From: Didymella arachidicola
Lineage: Eukaryota > Ascomycota > Dothideomycetes > Pleosporales > Didymellaceae
DNA length: 64,000 bases
Assembly (NCBI GenBank): GCA_016630955.3
Contig: CM049987.1
Coordinates: 1,736,001 to 1,800,000 of the forward strand
Direction of reading: 5' to 3'
Below the pieces are notes generated by a model. The model did no database searches and was not told where the DNA came from. It worked only from the letters and a program-made list of their open reading frames with translations. Numbering within the stretch: the first letter of the stretch is position 1; each line of letters begins with the position of its first letter. A program made the translations under genes and the position numbers. Shown piece after piece: positions 43,259 through 55,185 of this stretch.

Positions 43259-45304
43259 CTAGAACTCGCCGTTGATCTTCAGCCTGGCGACGCCGTTGGC
43301 AACGCCTTCCGCAGAAAGCCCGTTCGGAGCGCCGCTCTGGTAATCCCTCGTGATCTCATCGAGCAGGCCTGCAGACGCAGCAATAAAACCGAGGTAAGGA
43401 CGGCTGGGATCTAGGACTCGCGAGAGGTACTCGGGGTGGAACTGCACACCGACATACCACGGGTGGTCCTTGATCTCGACGACTTCCATACGTACGCCCT
43501 CCTCGTCCTTGCCGACGAAGTGCAGGCCGCCTTCTTGCAGCTGGTCGATGTACGAAGGGTTGACTTCATACCTGTGCCTGTGGCGCTCGAGGATCTGGTC
43601 GCTTCCGGCGTAGAGGGCGCGCAGCTTTGACCACTCGGAGCCGGGCTGGAAGAGTGTAGGACGCAGACCGAGACGCATCGATGCGCCCATGGTAGTCTTG
43701 TCGACCTCGGGCATGAACATGATGAGCTTGTTCGCAGCGTCGCCGTCAAATTCCTCAGATGTAGCGTCCTTGATGCCGCAGACGTTTCGTGCGTACTCAA
43801 TGACAGCGATCTGCATGCCTAAGCACACACCAAGGTAGGGCTTCTTGTTCTCGCGTGCCCAAGTTGCGGCTGCGATCATGCCTTCTGTTGCACGCGAGCC
43901 AAAGCCGCCGGGAACGAGGATACCAGATGCCTTAACGATCTCGTGCCATGCGTTATGAAACTTGGCTGGGTCACTCTGCTGCATCTTGGGCTCAAGGTGG
44001 TCGCTGTCGATCCAGCGGATGTCGAGCTTACGCTTGCAGCGCATGGCAGCGTGCTCGAGGGACTTGACGACCGAGAGGTATGAGTCCTGGAGCTCCACGT
44101 ACTTGCCAACAAGAGCGACTGTGACGGGGTCGTAGAAGCGAGTGTCGTTTCCTGTGAGGTGCTTCCATTGTGTCCAAATCCTGTCGCCTTTCTGTGTCAT
44201 AGATTGTGGGATGGTGATCTTCTCGAGGGCGAGGAACTGGCGGACGAGAGGGATCAGCTTCTGCTCCTCAAGAAGCATGGGGACTTGGTAGATCGAGGGC
44301 ATGTCCTTGACGACTACGACCTGCTCAGGTTCAACCTGGCAGAAATTGGCCAGCTTCTCAGCGACCGAGGGCTCGAGTTCGCGCTCGCAGCGGCAGGCAA
44401 TCTACACAATCAGTGTCTTCTCTCTCCACAGAACTTCGTGGGCGACGTACCAGATCCGGGATCATACCGTTGCTGCGTACAGTCTTGATGGCGTGCTGTG
44501 TAGGCTTCGTCTTCTGCTCTCCGTGGATGATAGGCACGTATGAGACATGAATCTGCATGAAGTTGTCCCGGCCCGCCCGCCTCCTAAGCTGAGCGAGAGC
44601 CTCCACAAACGGCATGCTCTCCATGTCACCGACTGTGCCGCCAAGCTCGATGATGCACACATCAGGCTCCTCGCCTGTGTCGTCGACGGGTATGCGCGCG
44701 ACCTTCTGAACCCATTCTTGGATCGCGTCTGTAATGTGCGGGACGACCTGCACCGTCTTGCCCAGGTAGTCGCCCTTGCGCTCGCGCTCGATGACGTGCT
44801 GGTAGATCTTGCCAGTGGTAATATTGTTGTCGCGGGTCAGAGTAATGTTCAGGTAGCGTTCGTAGTTGCCGAGATCGAGGTCGACTTCACCGCCGTCAGA
44901 GAGAACGAAGACTTCACCGTGCCTGCACGCTGCTCAGTATGCTGCCTGCCTCAGAAGACCCTGAAATTGAAGCCGGCGTACTCTTTAGGATTCATAGTCC
45001 CCGCATCGACATTAAGGTAGGGATCGATCTTGATCGAGGAGACGTGCGCAGGCTGTCAGTAGAGCCTGGGTGCATTGCGGCGCTGGCACTTATCTTGAGG
45101 CCGATCGTCTTGAGCAGCAGGCCCGTCGAGGAGGCTGTGACGCGTGGGGTAAGCGTGTGCACGCGTGAAGGAGCCCCAGTCACCGAGTCTTACCTATGAT
45201 GCCCTACATGCTGAGGTTAGTTCTACGGTCAAAGTCTACAACATCTACACGCTTACCTTCCCCACGCCGCTGATAACACCACCTGACACTAGCACGTACT
45301 TCAT
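43259..45304 (-). CDS. URA7: CTP synthase
   Basis: Six exons, 45304-45257, 45203-45194 (10 bp), 45134-45094, 45043-44982, 44922-44451 and 44401-43259, encode 591 aa. It makes CTP from UTP, ATP and glutamine in the cytosol. The synthetase domain begins M-K-Y-V-L-V-S-G-G-V-I-S-G-V-G-K, with S-I-K-I-D-P-Y-L-N-V-D-A-G and H-G-E-V-F-V-L; the glutamine amidotransferase domain has the nucleophile Cys in G-V-C-L-G-M-Q and the H-P-E-Y dyad. All introns but one are GT..AG. Intron 3 (45044-45093) reads ATAAGT..TACTGAC..GCGCAC, an AT-AC intron: only these ends join G-L-K to V-S-S-I-K as in all family members. Exons 1-4 are very short, so gene predictors easily lose the N-terminus. Confidence 0.95.
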
Positions 45305-45825
45305 AATTGCTTTCAGTGCCCTGGCTACGGTTTGGGGAAGGGAAGGAAGAAATCTCGAGGGTCGCGGCGCGTCGTCACAAGAAAATTGTAGCGTCCCGCC
45401 CACTTTGGTACGGAGTGGGGCGCGGGCTAACAACCACCAGTCAACTCAGCCGAGAACGGTCTGCAGCCGTCGATGCACTCATCTTCGCTTAGACGCATGG
45501 ACTTGTGAGAAAAGTGTATGGCAAGTAGAAGGAATAGGATCAGTTGCGCAAGTATCTATGTGCAAAATACAGGCTATCAAATGGTATCGTGCAAATGCCC
45601 CGCTAACCTTACATGCCGTACCCGGCAGCTGCGCCCGCATCGAGCAGGAACGCTGCCGTGGGTCGAAGGACGTTGTTCATCATGTCGTCAAATGCCAATC
45701 GATATCCGCAGAAAATGCTCCAGGTACCCAGAATATAACTGTACCGCCCATTGCTAAGGAGAGATGCCCGCCTGCCTGCAAACATCGCGCGCTGAAAGAA
45801 GTCTGGTCGCAAGGGGAATTGCATC
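45305..45825. other. Intergenic, 0.5 kb
   Basis: Between the CTP synthase start and the velvet gene stop. It should contain the CTP synthase promoter. A 71-codon minus-strand frame (45609-45824) begins one base after the velvet stop codon; it has a hydrophobic stretch Y-S-Y-I-L-G-T-W-S-I-F-C-G-Y but no family I know. Confidence 0.4.
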
Positions 45826-47293
45826 TTACATCCTGCGTCGTCGTTTCATCTCCTCGTCTTCCTCGTGCTCTTGGCTGGCGGTGAGGCGCTTACGAGCCAA
45901 AGCCTTCTCGTTGCCCTTCTTTACTTGGATGTTGCACCCTTGCAGCTTCAGCGCCCTGGTAAGCGCACTACTGGGACGCATGCCAGGGAAATCTTTTGCC
46001 GTGTACACGGTAAAGACATCGCTCATTACTTCTGTTAGTATTGGCGAGGATCCTCCCACGTGTAAATTCATGGGGTCGATGCGCATGAGCACGAATCGAA
46101 GGCGATACCTGCCATGTGTGCGACACGATAAGTCAGGGAAGCAAAAAAAGCACCCTTCGTGGTCGTGTTCATCCTTGGCGACAGAGGGCGAGGCTACCAG
46201 TTGCCCCATGAGCCTGCGCGTGGTTCGACGGTCCGGTTGAATGAGCGCCGTCTCCTCACTGGTCCCATCCGCATTCCACAACGTGCAATGCACCACGTTA
46301 AGCGAGTACCGAAGCTCCTCTTGCTCGGCTATACCTGTCTTTGGATCTGTGACGAGCAGCTGGATGATCGGGGGTGGATCTATCACTCTTCGATCTCGTT
46401 CTCCAAACCCACATGCCCTTGCTGCGACAGGTTGTTGCCGCACACGGAGTTCGAAACTCAGTTTCCTGGGATTGTTAGTTGTGTTCCACGTCTGCGTCTG
46501 GACACGAGCATGCTTACAGTTGATCGTTGTACACAGGCTGTTTGATCGTGCCAGGTAATGGGATCGCACGAACGTCTTTTCGTGCTGGAGGACCAGGTGC
46601 ATTGGGTTCAGGGTACGCTACCGGTCCCAAGGGAGCTGCTACAGATCCTCGCTGCGAGTGTGAATAAGAGCCAACCGATCCACGGAATGTACTACTCGAG
46701 GCGTAGCTCGGTGTGTATCCAGGTGATGGGAGCGGGGCATAATGTCTTTGCTGCGAGGGCTCGACTGGAGATGCAAGGGACGAGTATGGTTGCTTATGTG
46801 GTGCATGATGTATATGCCGAGGCTCGTCGTATGGCTGATAGCAATGCTCGTTCCACTTTCTGTCTCTACTATCATACTGCGAGCGAGGAGAGACTGGTGG
46901 CCCATAATTTTGAGGCGAGTACGGCGCGTCTGTCCGAGGTGATGTGTAGGTACTGCTGTGATGTACTAGCTTCTCCAGTGGTGCTGCCGGTATGTAATGT
47001 GCTGTAGATGCTTGCTGATGCTCGTGCCGTGGAGGCGGCCCGGAGTGGATGGAAGGTAAGTGACCGACAGGTGAGCGAAATTGGTAATCCGTCCGTGGTG
47101 GTACAGCGTCGGGTGGAATCTCTAGCTGCTTGAGTTGTATGGGTGGGGGCAGTCGTCTGTGATTGAAGTCCAGAAAGCCTGGAGGTTGGAAGACAGGAAG
47201 CTTTTGAGTTTCTGTCATGTCTGAAGCTGAGGGAGAGGTGTTTGACGGAGGAAGAGACGGCAGCGGAGAGGGTGGACGTGGTGGTTGGGACAT
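45826..47293 (-). CDS. velC: Velvet-domain transcription regulator (VelC-like)
   Basis: Exon 1 47293-46518, a 52 bp intron (46466-46517, GTAAGC..CTAAC..CCCAG, phase 2) and exon 2 46465-45826 encode 471 aa. The first 255 residues are Pro/Ser/Tyr/His-rich and probably disordered. The velvet domain (about 258-440) starts at the intron: L-S-F-E-L-R-V-R-Q-Q-P, then R-A-C-G-F-G-E-R-D-R-R-V-I-D-P-P-P, G-C-F-F-C-F-P-D-L-S and F-T-V-Y-T-A-K-D-F-P-G-M. The domain is an NF-kB-like DNA-binding fold; velvet proteins (VeA, VelB, VosA, VelC) govern sexual and asexual development and secondary metabolism. The continuous domain without the VelB-type insertion, after a long N-terminal extension, points to VelC; VosA is the alternative. 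The C-terminus is basic (K-R-R-R-R), a likely nuclear signal. Confidence 0.9.
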
Positions 47294-49816
47294 GCGTGTA
47301 TTATCATTTGCTCGGACCAGGACACGATGCACAAAGCCGAATTGGGTGGTCCACTTGTGTTCAGTTCGGATGTTCCTTCACACTTCGGGAGCGCCAGGGA
47401 GTCGTGCAGTGTTGGACAGAACGTCAGGAATGCGGGCACTGACTTGACTGTGGCGGCGTGAGAAGTTTATAGTTCAGAGTCCCCTTGTAGGCGAGCCTGA
47501 ACGTATCTGGATCGCGAGCAGCCAGATCGCCGCGCAAATGCTTCAATTCGGTTACGTCGACGTTGGGTGGAGGCGCTCTGATGCTAAGACAACGGGCACC
47601 CGGGAGTGACAAAGGATGCAGACGGGGGTGGCCCGCAATATACCTTGTCAATAGGCAAGCCTCATGCCAACTATCTAGAAACGCCGGTTCGGAGTATAAA
47701 ATGGGCCAGGTAAACGAGGTCAGCAGGGGCAGGGCGATACGTGAACATGTATACTTGGCAAACAGGCCGTACTTTCCTGAAGAAGTGAGTGGAGCAGAGT
47801 GGATTGACGTATAGCGTCTCGAGGTCCTGGAACGCGCAGTGGTGAATTCTGCTTGTGCAAAGAAACAGTTTTATGATGCCCACGAAATATCCAGGGTAAT
47901 GCTAGACTAGTCGCTGCATGTGTCGCAGCAGCGCCCACTTTCTCTCAATTGCGCAGGCTTGCATGCAGGAGTGGACTTCTGCTAGGAGCGCTGAGAACTC
48001 TGATTGCTCCGAACATATCCTCTCGTGGTCCAACGGGCGAGGGAGATGTTTCTAGCTCGCTGCCGGGTGTATGCTGGCTTTGCTGTATTTTCGTGGGGCG
48101 TTGCCGAATAGGCTCGCACCCGGATAAAAGAGACAAACAATGGTCGTCCCCAGGTTTCGCAAGTGAGTTGTTGTTCGAATCACGGCTGCCAGGGTGTTGC
48201 ACACTGTAACCTGGCAGCAGCCAATTTGGCGCAATATGCCAGATTACCACGTAACTCGGTCGATGGTCACCGTCGAGCGGAGGTAGCATCGCGAAGCATC
48301 TGCCCAGCCAGAGCATGCGAGGACGGCTGGCATGAGGGCACGGTGAGCGTCCACATCGAGCCAGCAGCCTAGCAGGCCGCGGTCGGTGTGTGAGCCTGCG
48401 AGGGTCCCGGGGTAGCTGCAGAGACGAACCTGGATGCTGAACATTCTGATCTCGCAATTCCCATGTCGCCCAATCGTGGGCCGGTGCGCTGCAGCTAAGG
48501 TGATCACGGCTGTTTCCCTGCGACAGCTGGTCGTGTCGTCTCTCCGCAGAGCGACTCGTGTGGGTCGATCCTCAGAGGTTCCCTGTGCCGCTGTGGATGG
48601 ACGGGACCAGCGCGCTGCCTCCTCGGCACGGAGAGCCACTCAGGATCCCATCCGTTTCCCAGGTTGGCGGAAGTATCTGCGCGACGTGCAGAACGGTCTC
48701 ATGCACCACAGTCAGTGACATAAGACAGCCTTTCCTCACCTGGATGCCGGACTCTGGCTTGCAACGGACACGGCCGCCATGGCTCGTTTGTGGCTTGCGC
48801 TTGTCTCGGGTGGAGGGCGTTGTTTTTGGTAGCGAGGCCATGAGAGACATCTCGCGGCCAGCCATCGAGCACAAATCACCCCATCGCCGCACATCTCATC
48901 CGTTGTGTGCCGCCAAACGGGAGTGCTGGCAGGGTGCGAGTGGGGGCGAGTGCCTGCGCGTAGCCATCATGGGACACGACCACACACATGGCGTGTCCCA
49001 AGACGAGATGTGTGGTTGCGGCCCTGCTCCAGCGGGAAAAAGCATCGCAGCCCTGCACCCACCGTTTCAAGGTCGGGCCAGTCGTGCCCTCTGCCGCTGC
49101 CAGGCGGGCAATACGAGCCTCAAAAGCACTGTTGCGCTCCAACGTTGGTCTGTCCCACATCAAGCCCTAGAGTGAATGTGGAAATGTGGACCTCTGTGGG
49201 ACCCTCGCTGCCCTGAAGCCGGTCGAGTAGCACTACACTTCGAGCACCCTGGCCCTCACAGCGCTGCGTCAATACGCTAGCGCAGGCCTCTATTGACTGG
49301 AATTGTCGCGTCTGCTTTGAGCAGGTCCCTGGGCGAGCAAAACATACGGGCAGCCGGCTCTGTATGCGCTGCCGGCACCCTGGAGCAGTTCTCGCTCCGC
49401 TCTGTGCTACATCAAGCGGTTGCATTCCCATTTCGGCATCTTCTCTCACAGACATGCATCACCCTGCTTGCTCAGGTGTACATTCGCTGGTCGTTGAAAT
49501 TGGGTGTGGTTGACACTAGCTAGACAATGGCTTCATGCTGGCTCCGTGGCTGGTGCTCGCGTTGCTCAGAGGGGCACCTGCCGCGTCTACTATTACGCGA
49601 AGCCGCCATTCACCGTTCACCCTCACCGCCCGCCTCAGACATCCTTTGCCCTGGCATCGCCGGCGTGTAAACACCTCCCCGCTCGCCCAATCCCTAGACG
49701 TGTAGTCGCCTACTAGGTAGGTTACCACAGTACCGTCGACAGTGCTGGGAAACCAACCGAGGAAATCCTCCGCTCACGATCTGCACAGGACCCTCACATC
49801 CTCGGCAGCGCATTCA
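47294..49816. other. Divergent upstream region of the velvet regulator and the methyltransferase gene, 2.5 kb
   Basis: Long non-coding upstream regions are common for developmental regulators. Open frames here are short and overlap on both strands. No repeats or family matches seen. Confidence 0.45.
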
Positions 49817-50778
49817 ATGGCCACCACCTGGGGAAACTACACCGGTATATTTTCCCCTCTACCTGGATCGGTGAGCATCGTGTTTCGGGTTTCGCGTGGC
49901 TACACATGCATCATATTCAAATGCTTACGCTTATTATCCAGACTACACTGGTCCATCACGAGCTCCCGGATCAGCCACTCATACTCTCGACGCCCGTCTA
50001 AACCTGCTCACACGTCTAGTCCCGGGGATCGTCGCCGCGAAGACCTGCCTAGACGTTGGTTGCAACGCTGGAAATGTTGCGTGCCAGCTTGGTAAGTGGA
50101 AGGGTGCCCCCTGCTTGGATCTTAAGCGACTATACCTCCAAGCTTCTGATATTGACCCATGTTGTAGCGTTCGATTTTCATGCAGCATCAGTCACTGGCG
50201 TTGACATCGACTCCAAGCTAGTGGCCCAAGCCGAAAAACTTCTGGCACTCCGCTCTTCACGTGCCCGTCCGCCGACTGGCAGTTCGAAACCTGTCGTGGA
50301 TTTCTACCCTGTATCGGCAGTCCTTACTCATGGTTACCGCGTCGAGCCGAAGAGCAAGGTCTCCCGCATCTCATCACCCGCGCCAACAGCCTCAGATTGG
50401 CCTTGTGTACAATTCGTCTCCGCAAATTGGATTGCATCGGCAGGCCGGGCAATTTCTGGTCCATACGACGTGATTCTGGCCCTCAGTGTCATCAAGTGGA
50501 TACATCTGGAACATCTCGATGAGGGCGTGACGATCTTCTTCAGGAAATGCGCGACATGCCTCCAATCTGGCGGCCATCTTGTCATTGAGCTGCAGACCTG
50601 GGAATCGTACGAGAAAGCCATCCGGCCAAACCACTCACCCCACTTCAGCGAGAATCTGAAGCAGCTGGTGTACCGTCCAGAAACGTCATTCGATGGTCTG
50701 TTGGCAGAGCAAGGTTTGAGGCTCATTGCATCGTCCACCGACCTGCCGCGGCGGATCAACGTCTATCGCAAGGACTGA
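49817..50778 (+). CDS. Bin3/MePCE-type RNA methyltransferase
   Basis: Three exons, 49817-49844, 49942-50091 and 50168-50778 (introns 97 and 76 bp), encode 262 aa. The start reads M-A-T-T-W-G-N-Y, matching the F/Y-G-N-Y motif at the start of the Bin3 domain. S-adenosylmethionine motif I is C-L-D-V-G-C-N-A-G-N-V-A, interrupted two residues later by intron 2; V-T-G-V-D-I-D follows. The Bin3 hallmark region is S-V-I-K-W-I-H-L-E-H-L-D-E-G-V with G-G-H-L-V-I-E-L-Q-T-W. Family members methylate the 5' gamma-phosphate of small RNAs such as 7SK or U6. The N-terminal splice (GTATAT..CCAG) is the least certain part; the first exon could extend further. Confidence 0.85.
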
Positions 50779-53700
50779 GTCTCGGAGCTTCCTTCTAATG
50801 GACGAAGCGCTTCTGTCCACATCGTAGACCGTCGCCCGGGGATCGCAAGCCGCTCGCATCGTTCCGACCGCACACTATTTCCAATCCAATCCAGACACGG
50901 TCAAGTAAGATAATTACTGGTTGCGTCAGCGCGGCGCCATCTCGCCGAACCTATGTCTTCATCAGATACGAAACAAGCAGACCATTGCACTCGAAACTTT
51001 ATCGATCTGGTCCCGACAAAAGGTCAAGATGCCCATCAGATGGCCCGTGTCGTGCATTCTGCCGTTTACCCAGTTGCATCATGTGGAGATTGAAAGCTCG
51101 GTATATGGGCGTTACGAATCGTGACTTACGACACACTTCCTGCCCGAGTACTCCGACCAATAACCAAAGACTCCAAGCGCAAGACTTGGCGATAAAGGTG
51201 ACCATACCTTACCAAGTCCATCGGATTCGGGTGGCTGCTAGAGAATGTGGCATGTCTTGAGTGGTTTCTGATTCGCCAGATTCAGATAAGGTTCCGTTCC
51301 CCTTTCTGACTAACAAAACGGGCAGGTACCCATAGGCAGGACCCGTTTCGGGCCTTTGCTTGCCGTTGGGAGGTCTTCCTAATTGCTATGCCTATCACAT
51401 CAAACAATTGCGGGTTCATATGCCCAACACGGCTTGTCAATCGTACGATGTTATCAGCCGATACCCAATGAAGTAACAAAGCAAGAATTGCGTGGATCAG
51501 CACTGCATTGTCACAGCAAACAGATAGGTCGTTAGTCTCGTTCTGATGCAATAGCGATCACGTTAGGAATACTCAAGACTCGACCTTTGCAGATTGCAGA
51601 GCACGTCTACGCGACCATGCAACCATCCCGATTTGGGGTTGGTTATGACTCATGAGTTATTCGGGAATGCTCAACGATCTCCACAATTCTTCGAGGTGGG
51701 TGACTGCCTTCCACGATGCGATGGAGAACTGTCTGCGCCGATGTCCACATCACTGCATGATCATCAGCAGGTCACGAAATGAATCTTTTGGGCACCGATC
51801 AGAATTTGCTCTCTGCTTATTGTTCCCCGCATCTTAGCAATCTTTGAATCTGCGGAACTCTATAGGCCTGTACAGTCATGCCAGCAACTTTCGGTGTTTC
51901 AAACATAGCCGAGCACGTGTATGAGATCTCTGCGTGGAGTAGAACCCCATAACGAGCCGGAAGGCCGCAAACGAATTGTGCAAACAAACAGAGTTCTTTG
52001 CAGCTTTGCAGCTTTGCAGCTTTGCAGCTTTGCAGCGACATGCTATGCTCTTTGCTTTTATTCGCGATGATCAGGATTTGCTACACAGGTACCTACCCCC
52101 TCACGAGTCTCAGCGATCGGCCGCTTGTATGATAGCTCAAGCGTAGGATGATGTGCAGCGCATGTACACAAGGCAAGAGACCAAACAGTATCTGGAGCGC
52201 AGCTTCAATGCAACTGTGGCCCATCAGGGGCAATCCGAGTGACAGCTGAAGCACTGATGTGGCTCGAGCCGATGCAGCAGCATTTGACAATCCGAGGAAT
52301 CCAAGCCACGCAGCTCGTTGGCAGCTCACCATCTCAGCCCCACCGAGCCTTCGAGATCTAGTACGTTACCGCCAGGAGAGCATCTCTCATCCCACCTGTT
52401 GTCTCGAACCTTTACTTTAGGCTCCCGACTTATCTCGACATCATCCGTACTACAGCCTCAGCCATAACAAGACTTCTGACAAAACGGCAGGTATACCTTA
52501 GCTCCAAGAGCGACCCTTGACTCGCCATGACTACACAACGAACGTCCGCACCAAACGCTACATTGCAACCAAACTGACCTGCCACTCGACACTGTCATCG
52601 CTCGCCAGCGCCAATGAAGCCCAGCAGTAGGTACTCGAGACACGACAGTGGGCATGTATGCGGCCTCAAGGGGCGAAGCACGCCTTTCCCCCGAACGATG
52701 GATATGGCAGTCAACAACGGTTCTTGTACGCCCGTGGAAAACGATCACCAGTACTCTGATGCTCACATCTAAGTCGTGTTGGCATTCATCAGTATACCAT
52801 GTGGATACGAGGCTGCCGTTGTATTACTCGCTCGATGATTTGTATGCGTTCAGCGGCTTGACCGGAGGACATGTACGTTCCGGAGACCCAATGAATGTAG
52901 CTCACGTTCACAGGAACGGTACGTTTGAACCACCTTCATCTCGTAGCATGAACGAGCAGTATCTTCAAGCCTTCTGGTAGTGCAGCCGCAATCGTCAATC
53001 GTCCGGGACTCGCATCATCTATGCGCCAACGTTGCCAGTGTGCTGCTGGGTCCCTCACGAACGCGCACATTCTCCGAAATATCGTTCAGCCGTCCAGTAA
53101 TCATTGCCTAAGCAATGCAGTGGAAGCTCGCACACTTGCTTGTTGCATGAGTGTCTTATGACACGCACCTTGTGTCCCGTTGCTGCAGTTGCCCTAAAAT
53201 CCACGGATATTGAACAAACAGCCGGCACCCGTGTAGTTCGCTGTCCATCGTCGTACGACGAAACGATAGACGAGAAGCATCACACTGACCCTTGTTACTA
53301 CGAGAAGCAAGTGGTGCAATGGTATCCTGCTTCTGCATTTCAGCAGGTATTTATACCAGTCGAGCGAATGTATTCCTATCACTACCTCATAAGCCGTAGC
53401 AGAGCCCGACTACATCTCTACATGGATGGTTTCTTAGCTTCATAATCTTACAAAATCACAAATTGTAGATCCATCTTTTTTACTAGCATAGAATACGCTC
53501 AGAGAATATTATTACTCGCAAGCGCTCGGCGTTGAGCTAACCATACCGAGAGCCTTGCAAGCAGTTTGGAGATGCAAAGAAAGTGTCTCCATGGAGTATA
53601 CCTTTGGTTCAGATCTGCCTACGAGGACATCCCAAGCCAGTAGGCGAAGAGTTTACCTGGGATCCACACATATGGCACAGCAGAAGACTGCATCTAAGAC

Positions 53701-55185
53701 AAAGGCACAATGATGCTGTCCCATACTGTCGATATTTGTGCAGCATGCACATGCCTGAATCATGAACCGCATTCATCCTGCAAGCTGCGCTTTCCTCCAT
53801 TGCCGTATCAATCGAATAGGGCAACTGCAAAACGCATGATGCAGGCTTCTTCAAGGCCAAACTCGTGACAAGGCTTATTGCCGTCAGCCACTTTTGTGAT
53901 GTCTACGTCGATTTCCACGCGTCAACGTTGTCCTTGCCTCTTTAAGCGCCGAGAGAAGACAGAATCAAGAAGCGTGCAGGCATGGCCCCAAAATAGGCAA
54001 AAGCCATTGCTGCACTGCTCAGGACCTTCCTTGCGCCTTTGTTACACGACGACAACTCAGCAGCAACTATTCCATCTCGAGCGGTGTGAACCGCTCTCCT
54101 GATGCACAGCGTCGCGCCCTCGACCGACCCTCTTGCAGATAACCTCGCATCCTGCGCGCACGATTACCAGCGGTCCTTGAAGCTGACAGTCGGGAAGACG
54201 GGCTTCTTTGACGTTGGATTGCGGCTGCCACGTAGCGGTTGAGCGGCAACGTGCGGCGACAAGTATTTTCTTGCTGACAGGATGGAGTTCAGGGCCGTCG
54301 TCGCCTCACGGCACAGTCGCATCCCAGAGGCAGAGCTTCTCGCCCTCTCACAGGCTCACCAAGATTGCAGCCGCACAAAGCTAGAAGCCGGCCTGTCGCC
54401 ATGCCGCGAGGGCAATCCAGACCTATCGCCGCTAAACGAGTGGCGGGAGCGCTCAGCTGGAGACGTACACCAGTAGCAACCATGCCTGCAGCCAAGGACT
54501 GCATCGTCGAATCTCACAACAACAAATACTTGTATGAGTCGCATCGCGAAGTCCGTGAAGATGGTCAAATCGCAGCCGTATGTCTTCGCAGCTCGCTCTC
54601 TCCGTGTTGCAAGTCGGAGCCCGAAAGCACAGCTCCTACGCCGCCAGCGCCGTTGGTCAGCCAGCCATACAATATCACTGCATGACCATATCTGTCCTGA
54701 TGTAAGCATCAGCTATTTTGTACGTATGTCAAAGTGTGCCTTATGCGGCGTCGAACATGGCAAACTGTGCCGTTGAGCGCCGGGCTGCACGGCGTGATGC
54801 GGCGTACTATAAGCTTCAGTATAAGAAGCCTCAGGGCTGACAACAAAATAGGCCTAACGAGATCCGCGCGGACCTTTCACGATCCTTCCTGCAGATCTGG
54901 TGCGCTGGTAATTTCGAAGTCAGCTTACATGTGGCCTTGCTGCAACCGTCCACAACAAAGGCGAATGACCAACAAGTCCAGGTGACACAGACCGAACTAA
55001 ACGACCATTTCTGATCGACGCCATCCGTGTGCGGGGGAAGACTGCCGAAGCTCTCAAACGCATCTCATATACTCGCTACTATCAGTGCTGCAGGACAGAC
55101 CGATCGTCCACGGTGTGAGTGATTGCGCAGGCCCCTGGATCATCAAGGCTGCATAGGCAATATCTCAGTCCATCGCAATCCGGAG
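50779..55185. other. Largest gene-free stretch, 4.4 kb
   Basis: No frame here shows family resemblance, and no splice combination gave one. Besides the 8 bp tandem repeat at 51996-52035 I see no transposase, reverse transcriptase or long terminal repeat. Composition is less GC-rich than the flanking coding regions but not strongly AT-rich. It could be a decayed repeat, a non-coding RNA region, or a lost gene. Confidence 0.45.
51996..52035 (+). repeat. Tandem repeat, five copies of an 8-bp unit
   Basis: The unit CTTTGCAG is repeated five times without mismatch. The unit length is not a multiple of three and no gene covers it. Confidence 0.95.

Noticed and set aside
45044..45093. AT-AG version of CTP synthase intron 3
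   Set aside because: It would insert three residues missing from the family and place the AG immediately after the branch-site adenosine, too near for normal splicing.
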